A stretch of 64,000 nt of DNA from Leclercia adecarboxylata (GCA_002360945.1 DERO01000033.1:28295-92294); one strand, 5' to 3'; shown: positions 31,019-41,490, counted from the first letter of the stretch. Notes: generated by a model not told the origin, from the letters alone. Program-made: numbers and translations.

Positions 31019-32371
31019 ATGAACCCGTTATCCCCCACTGTTTTGACATTACCCTGGCGTCCTGACGCTGCAGAATTCTGGTTTGCGCCAATAAGCCATC
31101 TGCCGTGGGCGATGCTGCTGCATTCCGGCCATGCGGATCACCCCTACAGCCGCTTTGACATTCTGGCGGCCGACCCGCGTTCCACGCTGGTGACCCACGG
31201 GACGGATACGCTGATTGACGGTATTCACTCTGACGCCTGCCCGCTGAGTCTGCTCCAGCAGGCCATAGATGAAATGAACCTGGCCTGCACACCGAACCCG
31301 GACCTGCCCTTCCAGGGCGGCGCGCTGGGGTTGTTCGGCTACGACCTCGGTCGCCGCTTCGAACAGTTGCCTGAGCTGGCCGAGCGCGACATCACCCTGG
31401 CGGACATGGCCGTGGGCCTGTACGACTGGGCAGTGGTGGTCGATCACCACCAACAGCGGGTGTCGCTGGTCTGTCATGGCGATGCGGAGGCCCGACTGGC
31501 GTGGCTCGAATCACAACGTGCGCCCGACAATCTGCCCGCGTTTCACCTGATCTCCGACTGGCAGGCCAATATGACTGCGGCGGAGTACCACGAGAAATTC
31601 GATCGCGTGCAGGCGTTTCTGCACAGCGGCGACTGCTACCAGGTCAATCTGGCCCAGCGTTTTCAGGCCCGCTATGAGGGTGACGAGTGGCAGGCCTTTA
31701 CCCGGCTGAATGCCAACAACCGCGCCCCGTTCAGCGCCTTTTTGCGTCTTGAAGAGGGGGCTATCCTGAGCCTGTCCCCGGAGCGTTTTATTCATCTGGC
31801 GGAAGGCACCATTCAGACCCGGCCGATCAAAGGCACCCTGCCGCGCCTCGCGGATGCAAAGGCCGATCGCCAGCAGGCGGAAAAACTGGCCGCCTCGCCG
31901 AAGGATCGCGCCGAGAACCTGATGATTGTCGATCTGATGCGCAATGACATTGGCCGGGTGGCGGAGCCAGGAAGCGTGCAGGTGCCGGAGCTGTTCGTGG
32001 TGGAGCCCTTCCCTGCGGTGCATCACCTGGTGAGCACCATTACCGCTCGCCTACCGCCTGCGCAGAGCGCGTGCGATCTGTTGCGCGCCGCCTTCCCGGG
32101 CGGGTCGATCACCGGCGCGCCAAAAGTGCGGGCAATGGCGATCATCGATGAGCTGGAGCCACATCGCCGTAACGCCTGGTGCGGCAGCATCGGCTATCTC
32201 AGCCTGTGCGGCGGCATGGATACCAGCATCACCATCCGCACCCTGACGGCGGTGGCCGGACAAATTTACTGTTCCGCAGGCGGTGGGATCGTGGCTGACA
32301 GCCAGGCCGCAGCGGAATACCAGGAAACTTTTGATAAAGTGAATCGTATTCTGCAACAACTGGAGCGCTAA
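31019..32371 (+). CDS. pabB: Aminodeoxychorismate synthase component I
   Basis: A 450-residue chorismate-binding enzyme. With the glutaminase PabA it converts chorismate to 4-amino-4-deoxychorismate for folate. The conserved PIKGTLPR supplies the active-site lysine; other blocks are GDCYQVNLAQRF, DRAENLMIVDLMRND and GGSITGAPK with the chorismate-binding residues. The Shine-Dalgarno sequence is weak. nudL starts 3 bp after the stop and sdaA follows, as in E. coli. Confidence 0.96.
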   Translation: MNPLSPTVLTLPWRPDAAEFWFAPISHLPWAMLLHSGHADHPYSRFDILAADPRSTLVTHGTDTLIDGIHSDACPLSLLQQAIDEMNLACTPNPDLPFQGGALGLFGYDLGRRFEQLPELAERDITLADMAVGLYDWAVVVDHHQQRVSLVCHGDAEARLAWLESQRAPDNLPAFHLISDWQANMTAAEYHEKFDRVQAFLHSGDCYQVNLAQRFQARYEGDEWQAFTRLNANNRAPFSAFLRLEEGAILSLSPERFIHLAEGTIQTRPIKGTLPRLADAKADRQQAEKLAASPKDRAENLMIVDLMRNDIGRVAEPGSVQVPELFVVEPFPAVHHLVSTITARLPPAQSACDLLRAAFPGGSITGAPKVRAMAIIDELEPHRRNAWCGSIGYLSLCGGMDTSITIRTLTAVAGQIYCSAGGGIVADSQAAAEYQETFDKVNRILQQLER

Positions 32372-32374
32372 CTG

Positions 32375-32953
32375 GTGAATACCCACGACCTGACACTCGA
32401 CAACTTTTTATCGCGTTTTCAGCTTCTGCGCCCGCAGGTGAACAGCACGTCGTTGAACCAGCGTCAGGCAGCGGTGCTGATCCCGGTGGTTCGTCGGGAG
32501 CAGCCGGGCCTGCTGTTAACCCGGCGCTCGGCGAAGCTGCGTAAGCATGCCGGTCAGGTGGCGTTTCCCGGCGGCGCGGTGGACAGCACCGACGCCTCGT
32601 TAATTGCCGCCGCCCTGCGCGAAGCCGAGGAAGAGGTGGCGATCCCGCCGCACAAGGTGGAGGTGATTGGCGTCCTGCCTCCGGTGGACAGTGTGACCGG
32701 TTTTCAGGTGACACCGGTGGTGGGCATTATCCCGCCGGATCTGCACTATCACGCCAGCGTGGACGAAGTGGAATCGGTGTTTGAAATGCCGCTGGCGGAA
32801 GCCCTGCGTCTGGGCCGTTATCATCCGCTGGATATTCAACGCCGCGGGCACGATCATCGGGTGTGGCTCTCCTGGTATCAGCATTATTTTGTCTGGGGCA
32901 TGACCGCGGGAATTATTCGCGAGCTGGCGCTGCAGATCGGCCTGAAACCTTGA
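32375..32953 (+). CDS. nudL: Nudix hydrolase NudL (putative CoA pyrophosphatase)
   Basis: A 192-residue Nudix enzyme. The Nudix box begins [20 protein letters not shown] and continues EEVAI, with the extra upstream UPF0035 element [13 protein letters not shown] characteristic of CoA pyrophosphatases. GTG start at 32375, 3 bp after pabB. It is predicted to hydrolyse CoA or its derivatives, based on family relatives. Confidence 0.92.
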   Translation: MNTHDLTLDNFLSRFQLLRPQVNSTSLNQRQAAVLIPVVRREQPGLLLTRRSAKLRKHAGQVAFPGGAVDSTDASLIAAALREAEEEVAIPPHKVEVIGVLPPVDSVTGFQVTPVVGIIPPDLHYHASVDEVESVFEMPLAEALRLGRYHPLDIQRRGHDHRVWLSWYQHYFVWGMTAGIIRELALQIGLKP

Positions 32954-33004
32954 CTATACTTTACATTCGCCGCTTTTTTGCGCCTTTGCGATCTGCCTCC
33001 CGCT

Positions 33005-33054
33005 ATTAGTTAAATCCGCTCCAGGCATTAGTTAAATTCATGTGAATAGTTAAG
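33005..33054 (+). promoter_or_regulatory. Three phased TAGTTAA repeats upstream of sdaA
   Basis: ATTAGTTAAAT at 33005 and again at 33027, 22 bp apart (about two helical turns), and a weaker AATAGTTAAG at 33045. They lie 80-130 bp before sdaA. E. coli sdaA is controlled by Lrp, which binds phased AT-rich sites, so this is a candidate Lrp-type array. Inference. Confidence 0.4.
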
Positions 33055-33136
33055 CTGACGGCAGGCTTCCCTCTTACACTATGCGAAGTTATTACATCGT
33101 TACTGGAAACCCGGTAACCCTGTCAGGAGTGTTAAA

Positions 33137-34501
33137 GTGATTAGTATATTCGACATGTTCAAAGTGGGGATTGGTCCCTCTTCTTCCCACACTGTAGGGC
33201 CGATGAAGGCCGGTAAACAGTTCGTCGATGACCTGGTCGAAAAAGGATTACTGGACAGCATTACCCGCGTGGCCGTGGACGTTTATGGTTCACTGTCGTT
33301 AACGGGTAAAGGCCACCACACCGATATCGCCATTATTATGGGTCTGGCCGGAAATATGCCGGACACCGTAGATATTGACGCCATTCCGGCGTTTATCCGC
33401 GACGTGGAAACGCGCGGTCGTCTGCTGCTGGCGAATGGCCGGCAGGAAGTGGATTTCCCACAGGACGACGGCATGCGTTTTCGCAGCGACAACCTCTCGT
33501 TGCATGAGAACGGGATGCAGATCCACGCCTTCAGCGGCGACAAAGTGGTCTACAGCAAAACCTATTACTCCATCGGCGGCGGCTTTATCGTCGACGAAGA
33601 GCATTTCGGCCAGGACGCGACGGGCGACGTGCAGGTGCCTTACCCGTTCAAATCGGCGAAAGAGATGCTGGATTACTGCCATGAGACCGGCCTGTCCCTC
33701 TCCGGCATGGTGATGCAGAACGAGCTGGCGCTGCACAGCAAGAAAGAGATTGAAGACTATTTTGCTAACGTCTGGCAGACCATGCGCGCCTGTATCGATC
33801 GCGGCATCAATACCGAAGGCGTGTTGCCGGGCCCGCTGCGCGTACCGCGTCGCGCCTCTGCCCTGCGCCGGATGCTGGTGACGACCGATAAGTACTCCAA
33901 CGATCCGATGAACGTGATCGACTGGGTCAACATGTTTGCCCTGGCGGTCAACGAAGAGAACGCCGCCGGTGGCCGCGTGGTCACGGCCCCGACGAACGGT
34001 GCCTGCGGTATCGTTCCGGCAGTGCTGGCCTACTACGATCACTTTATCGAATCGGTGAGCCCGGATATCTATATTCGCTACTTCCTCGCTGCGGGTGCGG
34101 TGGGCGCGCTCTATAAGATGAACGCCTCCATCTCCGGTGCAGAAGTGGGTTGTCAGGGTGAAGTGGGCGTGGCCTGCTCGATGGCGGCGGCCGGTCTGGC
34201 AGAACTGCTGGGCGCGAGTCCGGAGCAGGTGTGCGTGGCGGCGGAGATCGGCATGGAGCACAACCTCGGTCTGACCTGCGATCCGGTTGCCGGTCAGGTG
34301 CAGGTGCCGTGCATCGAACGTAACGCCATTGCCTCAGTGAAAGCGATCAACGCCTCACGTATGGCAATGCGCCGTACCAGCGAACCACGCGTCTCGCTGG
34401 ATAAGGTGATCGAAACCATGTACGAAACCGGCAAAGACATGAACGCCAAATACCGCGAAACCTCTCGCGGCGGCCTGGCCATCAAGGTGCAGTGCGACTA
34501 A
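33137..34501 (+). CDS. sdaA: L-serine deaminase I
   Basis: A 454-residue, 4Fe-4S-dependent L-serine dehydratase converting serine to pyruvate and ammonia. It contains the N-terminal regulatory segment ([20 protein letters not shown]) and the catalytic half with [26 protein letters not shown] and [10 protein letters not shown], which carry cluster cysteines. GTG start at 33137 after AGGAG. Follows nudL by 183 bp, a gap with its own probable promoter and repeats. Confidence 0.97.
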   Translation: MISIFDMFKVGIGPSSSHTVGPMKAGKQFVDDLVEKGLLDSITRVAVDVYGSLSLTGKGHHTDIAIIMGLAGNMPDTVDIDAIPAFIRDVETRGRLLLANGRQEVDFPQDDGMRFRSDNLSLHENGMQIHAFSGDKVVYSKTYYSIGGGFIVDEEHFGQDATGDVQVPYPFKSAKEMLDYCHETGLSLSGMVMQNELALHSKKEIEDYFANVWQTMRACIDRGINTEGVLPGPLRVPRRASALRRMLVTTDKYSNDPMNVIDWVNMFALAVNEENAAGGRVVTAPTNGACGIVPAVLAYYDHFIESVSPDIYIRYFLAAGAVGALYKMNASISGAEVGCQGEVGVACSMAAAGLAELLGASPEQVCVAAEIGMEHNLGLTCDPVAGQVQVPCIERNAIASVKAINASRMAMRRTSEPRVSLDKVIETMYETGKDMNAKYRETSRGGLAIKVQCD

Positions 34502-34542
34502 TCCTCTGACTGCCCCCTGCGACTTTCGTCTTTCATACCTCC

Positions 34543-34573
34543 TTCGCCCATCTGGTACAGATGGGCGAATTTT
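34543..34573 (+). terminator. sdaA terminator
   Basis: Stem TTCGCCCATCTG/CAGATGGGCGAA with loop GTA, then TTTT. Confidence 0.85.
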
Positions 34574-34664
34574 ATGAACTTTTCTCGTTACCTGAAATAA
34601 TGCCCACTACACTACCTGAGTTGCCACGGGCATTGGTGCCAGTGGTCTTTCGGGTGGCCGTGGC

Positions 34665-36257
34665 ATGCAAACAGCTCACAGGATAATTACCGATTATCGA
34701 CGCAAACGCATTATCGTCTGTGCGGCGCTGTCACTTACCACCCTCGTTTGCACGCTAACCATTGGCTTTATTTCGCAGCGTAATTTAAATCAGGAATCAA
34801 CCGCCACCTTCGTGTCGCACGCGGTCGAGACCCTGGATAAAATCCTTCAGCCGTTAGAGACCGGGCGCGACGTGGTGCAGCCGCTGATCGGCCTGCCCTG
34901 CGTGGAGGTCAATTTTTTGCTGCGTAAACAGGCCGCCTCCCTGCAAACCGTGCGCTCGATTGGCCTGATTAAGGACGGTATTCTCTACTGCTCCAGCATG
35001 TTCGGTAATCGCGATATTCCCATCAGCCAGTTCCAGCCCCGGCTGCCCTCTTCCGAGCCTTTACTGCTTCTCACCGCCGACGAGGCCCTGCTGAAAGGCA
35101 GCCCGGTGCTGATCCAGTGGTATCCGGTATCCGGCGAAAGTGACGATGGGATGATGGAGATCGTGAATATCGATCTTATCGCCAGACTGTTGCTGGAGCC
35201 CCAACTGCCGATCATCAACGACGTTAACCTCAGCGTGGGCGGTAAGCATCTGAACCATGAGCGCCAGCTCTCGGATGCGCTGGTGTTTGACAGTGACGAG
35301 ACGGTGTACCAGCAGGCCTCAAGCAATTTCCCGTTTACCATCACCGTTAATGGCCCTGGCCCGACGGATCTGGCCCTGAGAAATCTGCCCTCGCAGTTGC
35401 CGCTGGCGGCGATACTTACCATGCTGGTGGGTTATATCGCCTGGCTTGCTACCGCCAGCCGCATGAGTTTCACCCGGGAGATTAATTACGGGCTTGCTAC
35501 CGGTGAGTTTGAGCTGTTTTGCCAGCCGCTGATCGATGCCAAAAAGCAGAATTGCATGGGAGTGGAAATTCTTCTGCGCTGGAACAACCCGCGGCAGGGG
35601 TGGATTTCCCCGGATATCTTTATCCCGCTGGCGGAGGAGCATAACCTGATTGTTCCCCTGACCCGCTACGTACTGATCGAAACCGTCAGCCATCTGGCGA
35701 TGTTTCCCACCGCATCGGGGTTTCATATTGGCATCAACGTGGCGGCGGAACATTTTCGCGACGGGATGCTTCTTCACGATCTGAACCGGGTGTGGTTCAG
35801 CGCCGAGCCCGCGCAGCAGCTGGTGATTGAGCTTACCGAGCGCGAAAGCCTGCTGGAGATGGATTACAACATTGTGGAGGCCCTGCATCAGAAGGGGGTC
35901 AAGCTGGCGATCGATGATTTCGGCACCGGCAACAGCTCGCTGTCGTGGCTGGAGAAACTCAATCCGGAAGTGCTGAAAATTGATAAATCCTTCACCGCCG
36001 CGATTGGCACCGATGCCGTTAACTCGACGGTGACGGATATTATTATTGCTCTGGCCCAGCGCCTGAACATTGAACTGGTGGCCGAAGGGGTGGAGACCTG
36101 CGATCAGGCGAGACATCTTCGCCTGCACGGCGTCGAAATTCTGCAGGGATTCCTGTATGCGCGGCCCATGCCGCTGCGGGATTTCCCGCAGTGGCTGGCG
36201 GAGAGTTCACCTCCGCCACCCCCTCACAACGGGAACATGATGCCGTTGTTACCCTGA
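34665..36257 (+). CDS. pdeD: CSS-domain c-di-GMP phosphodiesterase
   Basis: A 530-residue inner-membrane protein. Two membrane helices (about 18-36 and 246-264) frame a periplasmic CSS domain; the motif Cys109-Ser110-Ser111 is present with a second cysteine at 79. The cytoplasmic EAL domain begins with the E301-I-L signature (VEILLRW) and retains IDDFGTGNSSL, LKIDKSF and AEGVET, so it should hydrolyse c-di-GMP. In E. coli, DsbA/DsbB keep the CSS pair oxidised and the enzyme stable and inactive; reduction activates it. The stop codon touches the yoaE stop with no base between. Confidence 0.93.
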   Translation: MQTAHRIITDYRRKRIIVCAALSLTTLVCTLTIGFISQRNLNQESTATFVSHAVETLDKILQPLETGRDVVQPLIGLPCVEVNFLLRKQAASLQTVRSIGLIKDGILYCSSMFGNRDIPISQFQPRLPSSEPLLLLTADEALLKGSPVLIQWYPVSGESDDGMMEIVNIDLIARLLLEPQLPIINDVNLSVGGKHLNHERQLSDALVFDSDETVYQQASSNFPFTITVNGPGPTDLALRNLPSQLPLAAILTMLVGYIAWLATASRMSFTREINYGLATGEFELFCQPLIDAKKQNCMGVEILLRWNNPRQGWISPDIFIPLAEEHNLIVPLTRYVLIETVSHLAMFPTASGFHIGINVAAEHFRDGMLLHDLNRVWFSAEPAQQLVIELTERESLLEMDYNIVEALHQKGVKLAIDDFGTGNSSLSWLEKLNPEVLKIDKSFTAAIGTDAVNSTVTDIIIALAQRLNIELVAEGVETCDQARHLRLHGVEILQGFLYARPMPLRDFPQWLAESSPPPPPHNGNMMPLLP

Positions 36258-37817
36258 CTACTCTTCTTCGTCGTGGGCAGACTGCTCTTTAACAATGCGC
36301 ACCAGATCCACGCGGTAATCATTGGCGGTCACGATCGTTATCTTCAGCGGCGGTACTTCAAGCACATCGCCGGAACGCGGGATTTGACCGTTAACGGCAA
36401 TCACCAGACCGGCCACCGTCGCGATATCGTCGTCGTGGTTGGTCAGACGTTCCAGGCCCAGCGTATGCTGCAGCGCATGCAGGTCGGTGGTGCCTTTTAC
36501 CAGCCAGCCGTCACCATCATTGATGATTTCCGGCGTTTCGTCGGCATCCGGGAACTCACCGGCGATCGCTTCCAGGACGTCCAGCGGCGTCACCAGGCCC
36601 TGCACCACGCCAAATTCGTTGGTCACGATAACAAAGCTGCCCCGGGCACGGCGCAGCACGCCCAGCAGGTTGATCGGGTCGAGGGTTTCCGGCACCACAA
36701 TGGCAGGCGACGCGGCGGCAATAGCTTCCACATCCACGCCCTCTTCCAGAGCCACCAGCATCTCTTTGGCACGCACCACGCCGATGATCTCATCCAGTTC
36801 ACCGCGACAGACCGGGAACAGGCTGTGCGGGGAGGAGAGCAGCTGCTGGCGGATTTCCGCCACGCTCAGGCTGGCATCGACCCAGCTGATCTCGCCGCGC
36901 GGGGTCATGATCCCGCGCAGCGAGCGCGAGGCCAGGGACAGCACACCGTTGATCATATAGCGCTCTTCTTCCACAAAGGCACCTTCCGGAACCGGCACCG
37001 GGACATGGTTATCACTGTCCTGCTGCGCTTTGGCTTCGCGGCGGCCGCCCATCAGACGAAGAATCGCATCAGCGGTACGGGCACGCAGCGGCTGGTTCGA
37101 CTGCTGGCGAATAAAGTTGCGGCGGGCAATCTGGTTAAACATCTCTATAATGATCGAGAAACCAATTGCGGCGTACAGATAGCCTTTCGGAATATGGAAG
37201 CCGAAACCTTCTGCTACCAGGCTCAGACCAATCATCAGCAGGAAGCTCAGACAGAGCACCACCACGGTCGGATGCTGGTTGACGAATCGTGTCAACGGCT
37301 TCGAGGCGAGCAACATCACCGCCATCGCAATGACCACGGCGGCCATCATCACCGGCAGATGGTTCACCATACCGACGGCGGTAATCACCGCGTCGAGGGA
37401 GAAGACGGCGTCCAGCACCACAATTTGCATTACCACTACCCAGAAGCTGGCGTAGCCTTTGCCGTGTCCGTCGTCATGCTGGCGGTTTTCCAGCCGCTCA
37501 TGGAGTTCGGTTGTGGCCTTGAAGAGCAGGAATATACCCCCCAGCAGCATGATCAGGTCACGCCCTGAGAAGGTGAAATCGAATGCGGTGAACAGCGGTT
37601 GCGTCAGCGTCACCATCCAGGAGATGACCGACAGCAGCGCAAGACGCATGATCAGCGCCAGTGACAGGCCGATTAAACGGGCTTTATCGCGTTGTTTAGG
37701 CGGCAGTTTATCCGCAAGGATGGCGATAAACACCAGGTTATCAATACCGAGTACGATCTCAAGTACGACAAGCGTAAGCAATCCCACCCAGATTTGCGGG
37801 TCCATTAAGAATTCCAT
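36258..37817 (-). CDS. yoaE: TerC/CBS/CorC_HlyC membrane protein YoaE
   Basis: A 519-residue protein with an N-terminal TerC-type membrane domain (residues about 1-230; [24 protein letters not shown]), two CBS domains (about 305-420) and a C-terminal CorC_HlyC domain (about 435-510). Related proteins handle metal ions, with YoaE and its paralogues linked to manganese or magnesium homeostasis only tentatively. Convergent and abutting with pdeD; upstream lies the 463-bp gap shared with manX. Confidence 0.92.
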   Translation of the reverse strand: MEFLMDPQIWVGLLTLVVLEIVLGIDNLVFIAILADKLPPKQRDKARLIGLSLALIMRLALLSVISWMVTLTQPLFTAFDFTFSGRDLIMLLGGIFLLFKATTELHERLENRQHDDGHGKGYASFWVVVMQIVVLDAVFSLDAVITAVGMVNHLPVMMAAVVIAMAVMLLASKPLTRFVNQHPTVVVLCLSFLLMIGLSLVAEGFGFHIPKGYLYAAIGFSIIIEMFNQIARRNFIRQQSNQPLRARTADAILRLMGGRREAKAQQDSDNHVPVPVPEGAFVEEERYMINGVLSLASRSLRGIMTPRGEISWVDASLSVAEIRQQLLSSPHSLFPVCRGELDEIIGVVRAKEMLVALEEGVDVEAIAAASPAIVVPETLDPINLLGVLRRARGSFVIVTNEFGVVQGLVTPLDVLEAIAGEFPDADETPEIINDGDGWLVKGTTDLHALQHTLGLERLTNHDDDIATVAGLVIAVNGQIPRSGDVLEVPPLKITIVTANDYRVDLVRIVKEQSAHDEEE

Positions 37818-38116
37818 GACAAGCTCCTGCTAAAGGAATGGCAAAACGGCGCCGCGGTAATGTCGGGCGAAACGGTAAAAGGCGTAAACAGTGAGTGGCG
37901 CGAATCGCCGGTAAGGCTGGCCAGAGCTGGCCGGGTGTGTGACTGGCGTCGGTGACGGTCCATACAGTGGGCTACTGCCCAATACTCCTGACAAGTAAAC
38001 GGACGCTAAACATATCAGAGACCTGGGCTTTATGGCAAAGATTTACTTTCCTTTGCAAACAGATGTTTCAGCGCTTTTTTTGATCACAGAAATATCTCAT
38101 TGGCTTAGGCTAAATT

Positions 38117-38132
38117 ACGGATCTTCATCACA
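38117..38132 (+). promoter_or_regulatory. CRP site of manXYZ
   Basis: ACGGA-TCTTCA-TCACA, with seven of ten core bases of the CRP consensus. Its centre is about 41 bp upstream of the start expected from a TAAAAT -10 box at 38153, a class II arrangement. E. coli manXYZ is CRP-activated. The rest of the 37818-38280 gap is AT-rich with no coding signal. Confidence 0.6.
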
Positions 38133-38135
38133 TAA

Positions 38136-38162
38136 ATTATTTTTTCACTGTCTAAAATAAAT
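38136..38162 (+). promoter_or_regulatory. Mlc/NagC-like operator overlapping the manX promoter
   Basis: ATTATTTTTTC followed by ACTGTCTAAAATAAAT resembles the AT-rich ROK-family operator (Mlc, NagC) and overlaps a TAAAAT -10 element. Mlc represses manXYZ in E. coli when PTS sugars are absent. Confidence 0.55.
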
Positions 38163-38280
38163 CGCGTAAGTCTTAGTTCATTGAACTCTAACCCTTATCT
38201 GAATCGATTCGTTCTTTCGAAGATGATCACTAATGTCCTGACGTGTTTTGGGCATTAACGATAATAAAAGGAGGTAGCAA

Positions 38281-39249
38281 GTGACTATTGCTATTGTTAT
38301 AGGCACACATGGTTGGGCTGCAGAGCAGTTACTTAAAACCGCAGAAATGCTTTTAGGCGAACAGGAAAACGTCGGCTGGATCGATTTCGTTCCCGGTGAA
38401 AACGCCGAGACACTGATAGAAAAATACACGGCTCAACTGTCCAGACTGGATACCAGCAGCGGCGTATTGTTCCTTGTTGACACATGGGGTGGCAGCCCGT
38501 TTAACGCCGCCAGCCGTATTGTGGTCGATAAAGATCAGTATGAGGTGGTCGCCGGGGTCAATATTCCGATGCTGGTTGAAACCCTGATGGCACGTGACGA
38601 CAACCCAAGCTTTGACGAGCTGGTGGCGCTGGCGGTTGAAACCGGTCGCGAAGGCGTGAAAGCGCTGAAAGCGAAACCGGTTGAAGTGGCCAAACCTGCC
38701 CCGGTTGCCGCGGCTGCGAAACCCGCCGCCCCGCTTAAGCCGATGGGCCCGAACGATTACATGCAGATTGGCCTTGCGCGTATCGACGACCGTCTGATCC
38801 ATGGTCAGGTGGCGACACGCTGGACCAAAGAGACCAACGTCCAGCGCATCATCGTGGTCAGCGATGAAGTGGCTGCCGATACGGTCCGTAAAACCCTTCT
38901 TACTCAGGTAGCCCCACCGGGCGTCACCGCCCACGTGGTGGACGTCGCCAAAATGATCCGCGTGTATAACAACCCGAAATATGCCGGCGAGCGCATCATG
39001 CTGCTGTTTACTAATCCGACTGACGTGGAACGCGTTGTCGAAGGCGGCGTGAACATCAAATCCGTCAACATTGGGGGTATGGCGTTCCGTCAGGGTAAAA
39101 CCCAGGTGAACAACGCGATTTCAGTCGATGAGAAGGATATCGAAGCCTTTAACAAACTGAATGCACGCGGTATTGAACTGGAAGCCCGTAAGGTTTCCAC
39201 CGACCAGAAACTGAAAATGATGGATTTGATCGGCAAAGTCGGGAAATAA
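38281..39249 (+). CDS. manX: Mannose PTS enzyme IIAB
   Basis: A 322-residue cytoplasmic subunit. The IIA domain phosphorylation site is His10 (GTHGWAAEQLL); an Ala/Pro/Lys-rich linker (about 132-156) leads to the IIB domain with His174 in RIDDRLIHGQVATRW. It relays phosphate from HPr to mannose, glucose and other hexoses imported through ManYZ. GTG start with AGGAGG upstream. First gene of manXYZ; in E. coli the mRNA is silenced by SgrS near the manX start. Confidence 0.97.
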   Translation: MTIAIVIGTHGWAAEQLLKTAEMLLGEQENVGWIDFVPGENAETLIEKYTAQLSRLDTSSGVLFLVDTWGGSPFNAASRIVVDKDQYEVVAGVNIPMLVETLMARDDNPSFDELVALAVETGREGVKALKAKPVEVAKPAPVAAAAKPAAPLKPMGPNDYMQIGLARIDDRLIHGQVATRWTKETNVQRIIVVSDEVAADTVRKTLLTQVAPPGVTAHVVDVAKMIRVYNNPKYAGERIMLLFTNPTDVERVVEGGVNIKSVNIGGMAFRQGKTQVNNAISVDEKDIEAFNKLNARGIELEARKVSTDQKLKMMDLIGKVGK

Positions 39250-39295
39250 CCCTGCGCTGATTTTCACATAAAGCTTATGTCATAGGAGAAGTACA

Positions 39296-40093
39296 ATGGA
39301 GATTACCACTCTTCAGATTGTGCTGGTGTTCGTCGTCGCTTGTATAGCGGGTATGGAATCCGTACTTGATGAATTTCAGTTTCACCGTCCGCTGGTTGCC
39401 TGTACGTTAATCGGTGCCGTTCTCGGGGATATGAAAACCGGTATCATCATCGGTGGTACCCTGGAAATGATCGCCCTCGGCTGGATGAATATCGGTGCTG
39501 CGGTGGCACCGGATGCGGCGCTCGCCTCCATCATCTCTACCGTTCTGGTTATCGCCGGCCATCAAAATATCGGTGCCGGTATCGCGCTGGCTATTCCGCT
39601 GGCAGCGGCAGGCCAGGTTCTGACCATCATCGTACGTACCATCACCGTTGCGTTCCAGCATGCGGCTGATAAGGCGGCGGAGAATGGCAACCTGACGGCC
39701 CTCTCCTGGATCCACGTCTCATCCCTGTTCCTGCAGGCGATGCGTATCGCCATCCCGGCGGTGATCGTGGCGATTTCTGTAGGCACCAGCGAAGTCCAGA
39801 GCATGCTGAACGCCATTCCTGAAGTCGTGACCGGCGGTCTGAACATTGCCGGCGGCATGATCGTGGTTGTTGGTTATGCGATGGTCATCAACATGATGCG
39901 CGCAGGCTATCTGATGCCGTTCTTCTACCTCGGCTTTGTTACTGCGGCATTCACCAACTTCAACCTGGTCGCACTGGGCGTGATTGGTGCGGTAATGGCT
40001 ATCCTCTACATCCAGCTGAGCCCGAAATATAACCGCGTAGCCGGTGGTGCACAGGTTGCTGGTAATAACGATCTCGATAACGAACTGGACTAG
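39296..40093 (+). CDS. manY: Mannose PTS enzyme IIC
   Basis: A 265-residue integral membrane subunit of the mannose permease, nearly identical in length to E. coli ManY. Typical blocks are LDEFQFHRPLVACTLIGAVL and GDMKTGIIIGGTLEMIALG. With ManZ it forms the sugar channel and is also the route for lambda-type phage DNA and several class II bacteriocins in E. coli. ATG after AGGAGAAG. Confidence 0.97.
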   Translation: MEITTLQIVLVFVVACIAGMESVLDEFQFHRPLVACTLIGAVLGDMKTGIIIGGTLEMIALGWMNIGAAVAPDAALASIISTVLVIAGHQNIGAGIALAIPLAAAGQVLTIIVRTITVAFQHAADKAAENGNLTALSWIHVSSLFLQAMRIAIPAVIVAISVGTSEVQSMLNAIPEVVTGGLNIAGGMIVVVGYAMVINMMRAGYLMPFFYLGFVTAAFTNFNLVALGVIGAVMAILYIQLSPKYNRVAGGAQVAGNNDLDNELD

Positions 40094-40105
40094 CAGGTGA
40101 GCGAC

Positions 40106-40957
40106 ATGGTTGATATGACTAAAACTACCCCTCAGAAAAAACTGACTCCAGGGGATATTCGTGGCGTGTTCATCCGTTCTAACCTGTTCCAGGGTTCATG
40201 GAACTTCGAACGTATGCAGGCGCTGGGCTTTTGCTTCTCGATGGTGCCGGCGATCAAACGTCTGTACCCGGAAAACAACGAAGCGCGTCGCCAGGCGATT
40301 AAGCGTCACCTGGAATTCTTCAACACCCACCCTTACGTTGCCGCCCCGGTACTGGGCGTAACGCTGGCGATGGAAGAGCAACGTGCGAACGGTGCCGAGA
40401 TCGACGATGGTGCCATCAACGGTATCAAAGTCGGTCTGATGGGGCCGCTGGCAGGCGTGGGTGACCCGATCTTCTGGGGTACCGTGCGTCCGGTCTTCGC
40501 CGCACTGGGGGCGGGTATCGCCATGAGCGGCAGCCTGCTCGGTCCACTGCTGTTCTTTATCCTGTTCAACGTGGTGCGTCTTGCGACCCGTTACTACGGC
40601 GTGGCGTATGGCTACCGTAAAGGCGTGGATATCGTTCAGGACATGGGCGGCGGCTTCCTGCAGAAACTGACTGAGGGGGCGTCAATCCTCGGCCTGTTTG
40701 TCATGGGGGCACTGGTGAACAAGTGGACGCACGTCAACATCCCGCTGGTGGTGTCCACCATCACCGGCCAGGATGGTCAGACGCGCGTCACCACCGTGCA
40801 AACCATCCTTGACCAGCTGATGCCGGGCCTGGTACCGCTGCTGTTGACCTTCGCCTGTATGTGGTTGCTGCGTAAGAAGGTCAATGCGCTGTGGATCATC
40901 GTTGGCTTCTTCGTTATCGGTATCGTAGGTTACGCTATCGGTCTGCTGGGTCTGTAA
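40106..40957 (+). CDS. manZ: Mannose PTS enzyme IID
   Basis: A 283-residue subunit paired with ManY, matching E. coli ManZ in length from this ATG, which follows AGGTGA. A GTG nine bases upstream (40097) is an alternative, giving three more residues. Recognisable blocks: FLRS-like FIRSNLFQGSWNFERMQ, GLMGPLAGVGDPIFWGT and ASILGLFVMGALVNKW. Last gene of the operon; a strong terminator follows. Confidence 0.96.
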   Translation: MVDMTKTTPQKKLTPGDIRGVFIRSNLFQGSWNFERMQALGFCFSMVPAIKRLYPENNEARRQAIKRHLEFFNTHPYVAAPVLGVTLAMEEQRANGAEIDDGAINGIKVGLMGPLAGVGDPIFWGTVRPVFAALGAGIAMSGSLLGPLLFFILFNVVRLATRYYGVAYGYRKGVDIVQDMGGGFLQKLTEGASILGLFVMGALVNKWTHVNIPLVVSTITGQDGQTRVTTVQTILDQLMPGLVPLLLTFACMWLLRKKVNALWIIVGFFVIGIVGYAIGLLGL

Positions 40958-40974
40958 GGCTTTACTGAATACCC

Positions 40975-41002
40975 CGGGGGCATGTAAGCCCCCGTTTTTT
41001 TT
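40975..41002 (+). terminator. manXYZ terminator
   Basis: Stem CGGGGGC/GCCCCCG, loop ATGTAA, then eight Ts. Confidence 0.9.
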
Positions 41003-41015
41003 ATCCGGAGGATGA

Positions 41016-41474
41016 ATGACGGTCACGGACATCGTACTGGTTATCTTTATTGTTGCCCTTCTGGCGTATGCCATCTACGACGAATTGATCATGCCCCGCC
41101 GCAACGGCGCGACCTTGCTGACAATCCCCCTGCTGCGCCGCGGCCGCGTTGATGCCGTCATCTTTGCCGGCCTGCTGATGATCCTGATTTATAACAACGT
41201 GATGAGCCAGGGGGCGTTATTAACCACATGGTTATTATGTGCCCTGGCATTAATGGCGTTTTATCTGTTCTGGATGAGGGTGCCAAAAATAATCTTCAAA
41301 TCCACTGGATTCTTTTTCGCCAATGTCTGGATAGAATATAACCGCATTAAAGAGATGAATTTATCGGAAGATGGCGTGCTGGTGATGCAATTAGAGCAGC
41401 GCCGTCTGCATGTCCGGGTGAAGAATATTGACGACCTGGAGAAGATATACAAATTACTTGTTAAAACTCAATGA
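41016..41474 (+). CDS. yobD: UPF0266 membrane protein YobD
   Basis: A 152-residue protein with about three hydrophobic segments, same length as E. coli YobD. Conserved: [32 protein letters not shown] and [10 protein letters not shown]. Function unknown. ATG follows CCGGAGG directly after the manXYZ terminator. Confidence 0.92.
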   Translation: MTVTDIVLVIFIVALLAYAIYDELIMPRRNGATLLTIPLLRRGRVDAVIFAGLLMILIYNNVMSQGALLTTWLLCALALMAFYLFWMRVPKIIFKSTGFFFANVWIEYNRIKEMNLSEDGVLVMQLEQRRLHVRVKNIDDLEKIYKLLVKTQ

Positions 41475-41490
41475 GATAAAATAATAGCAC

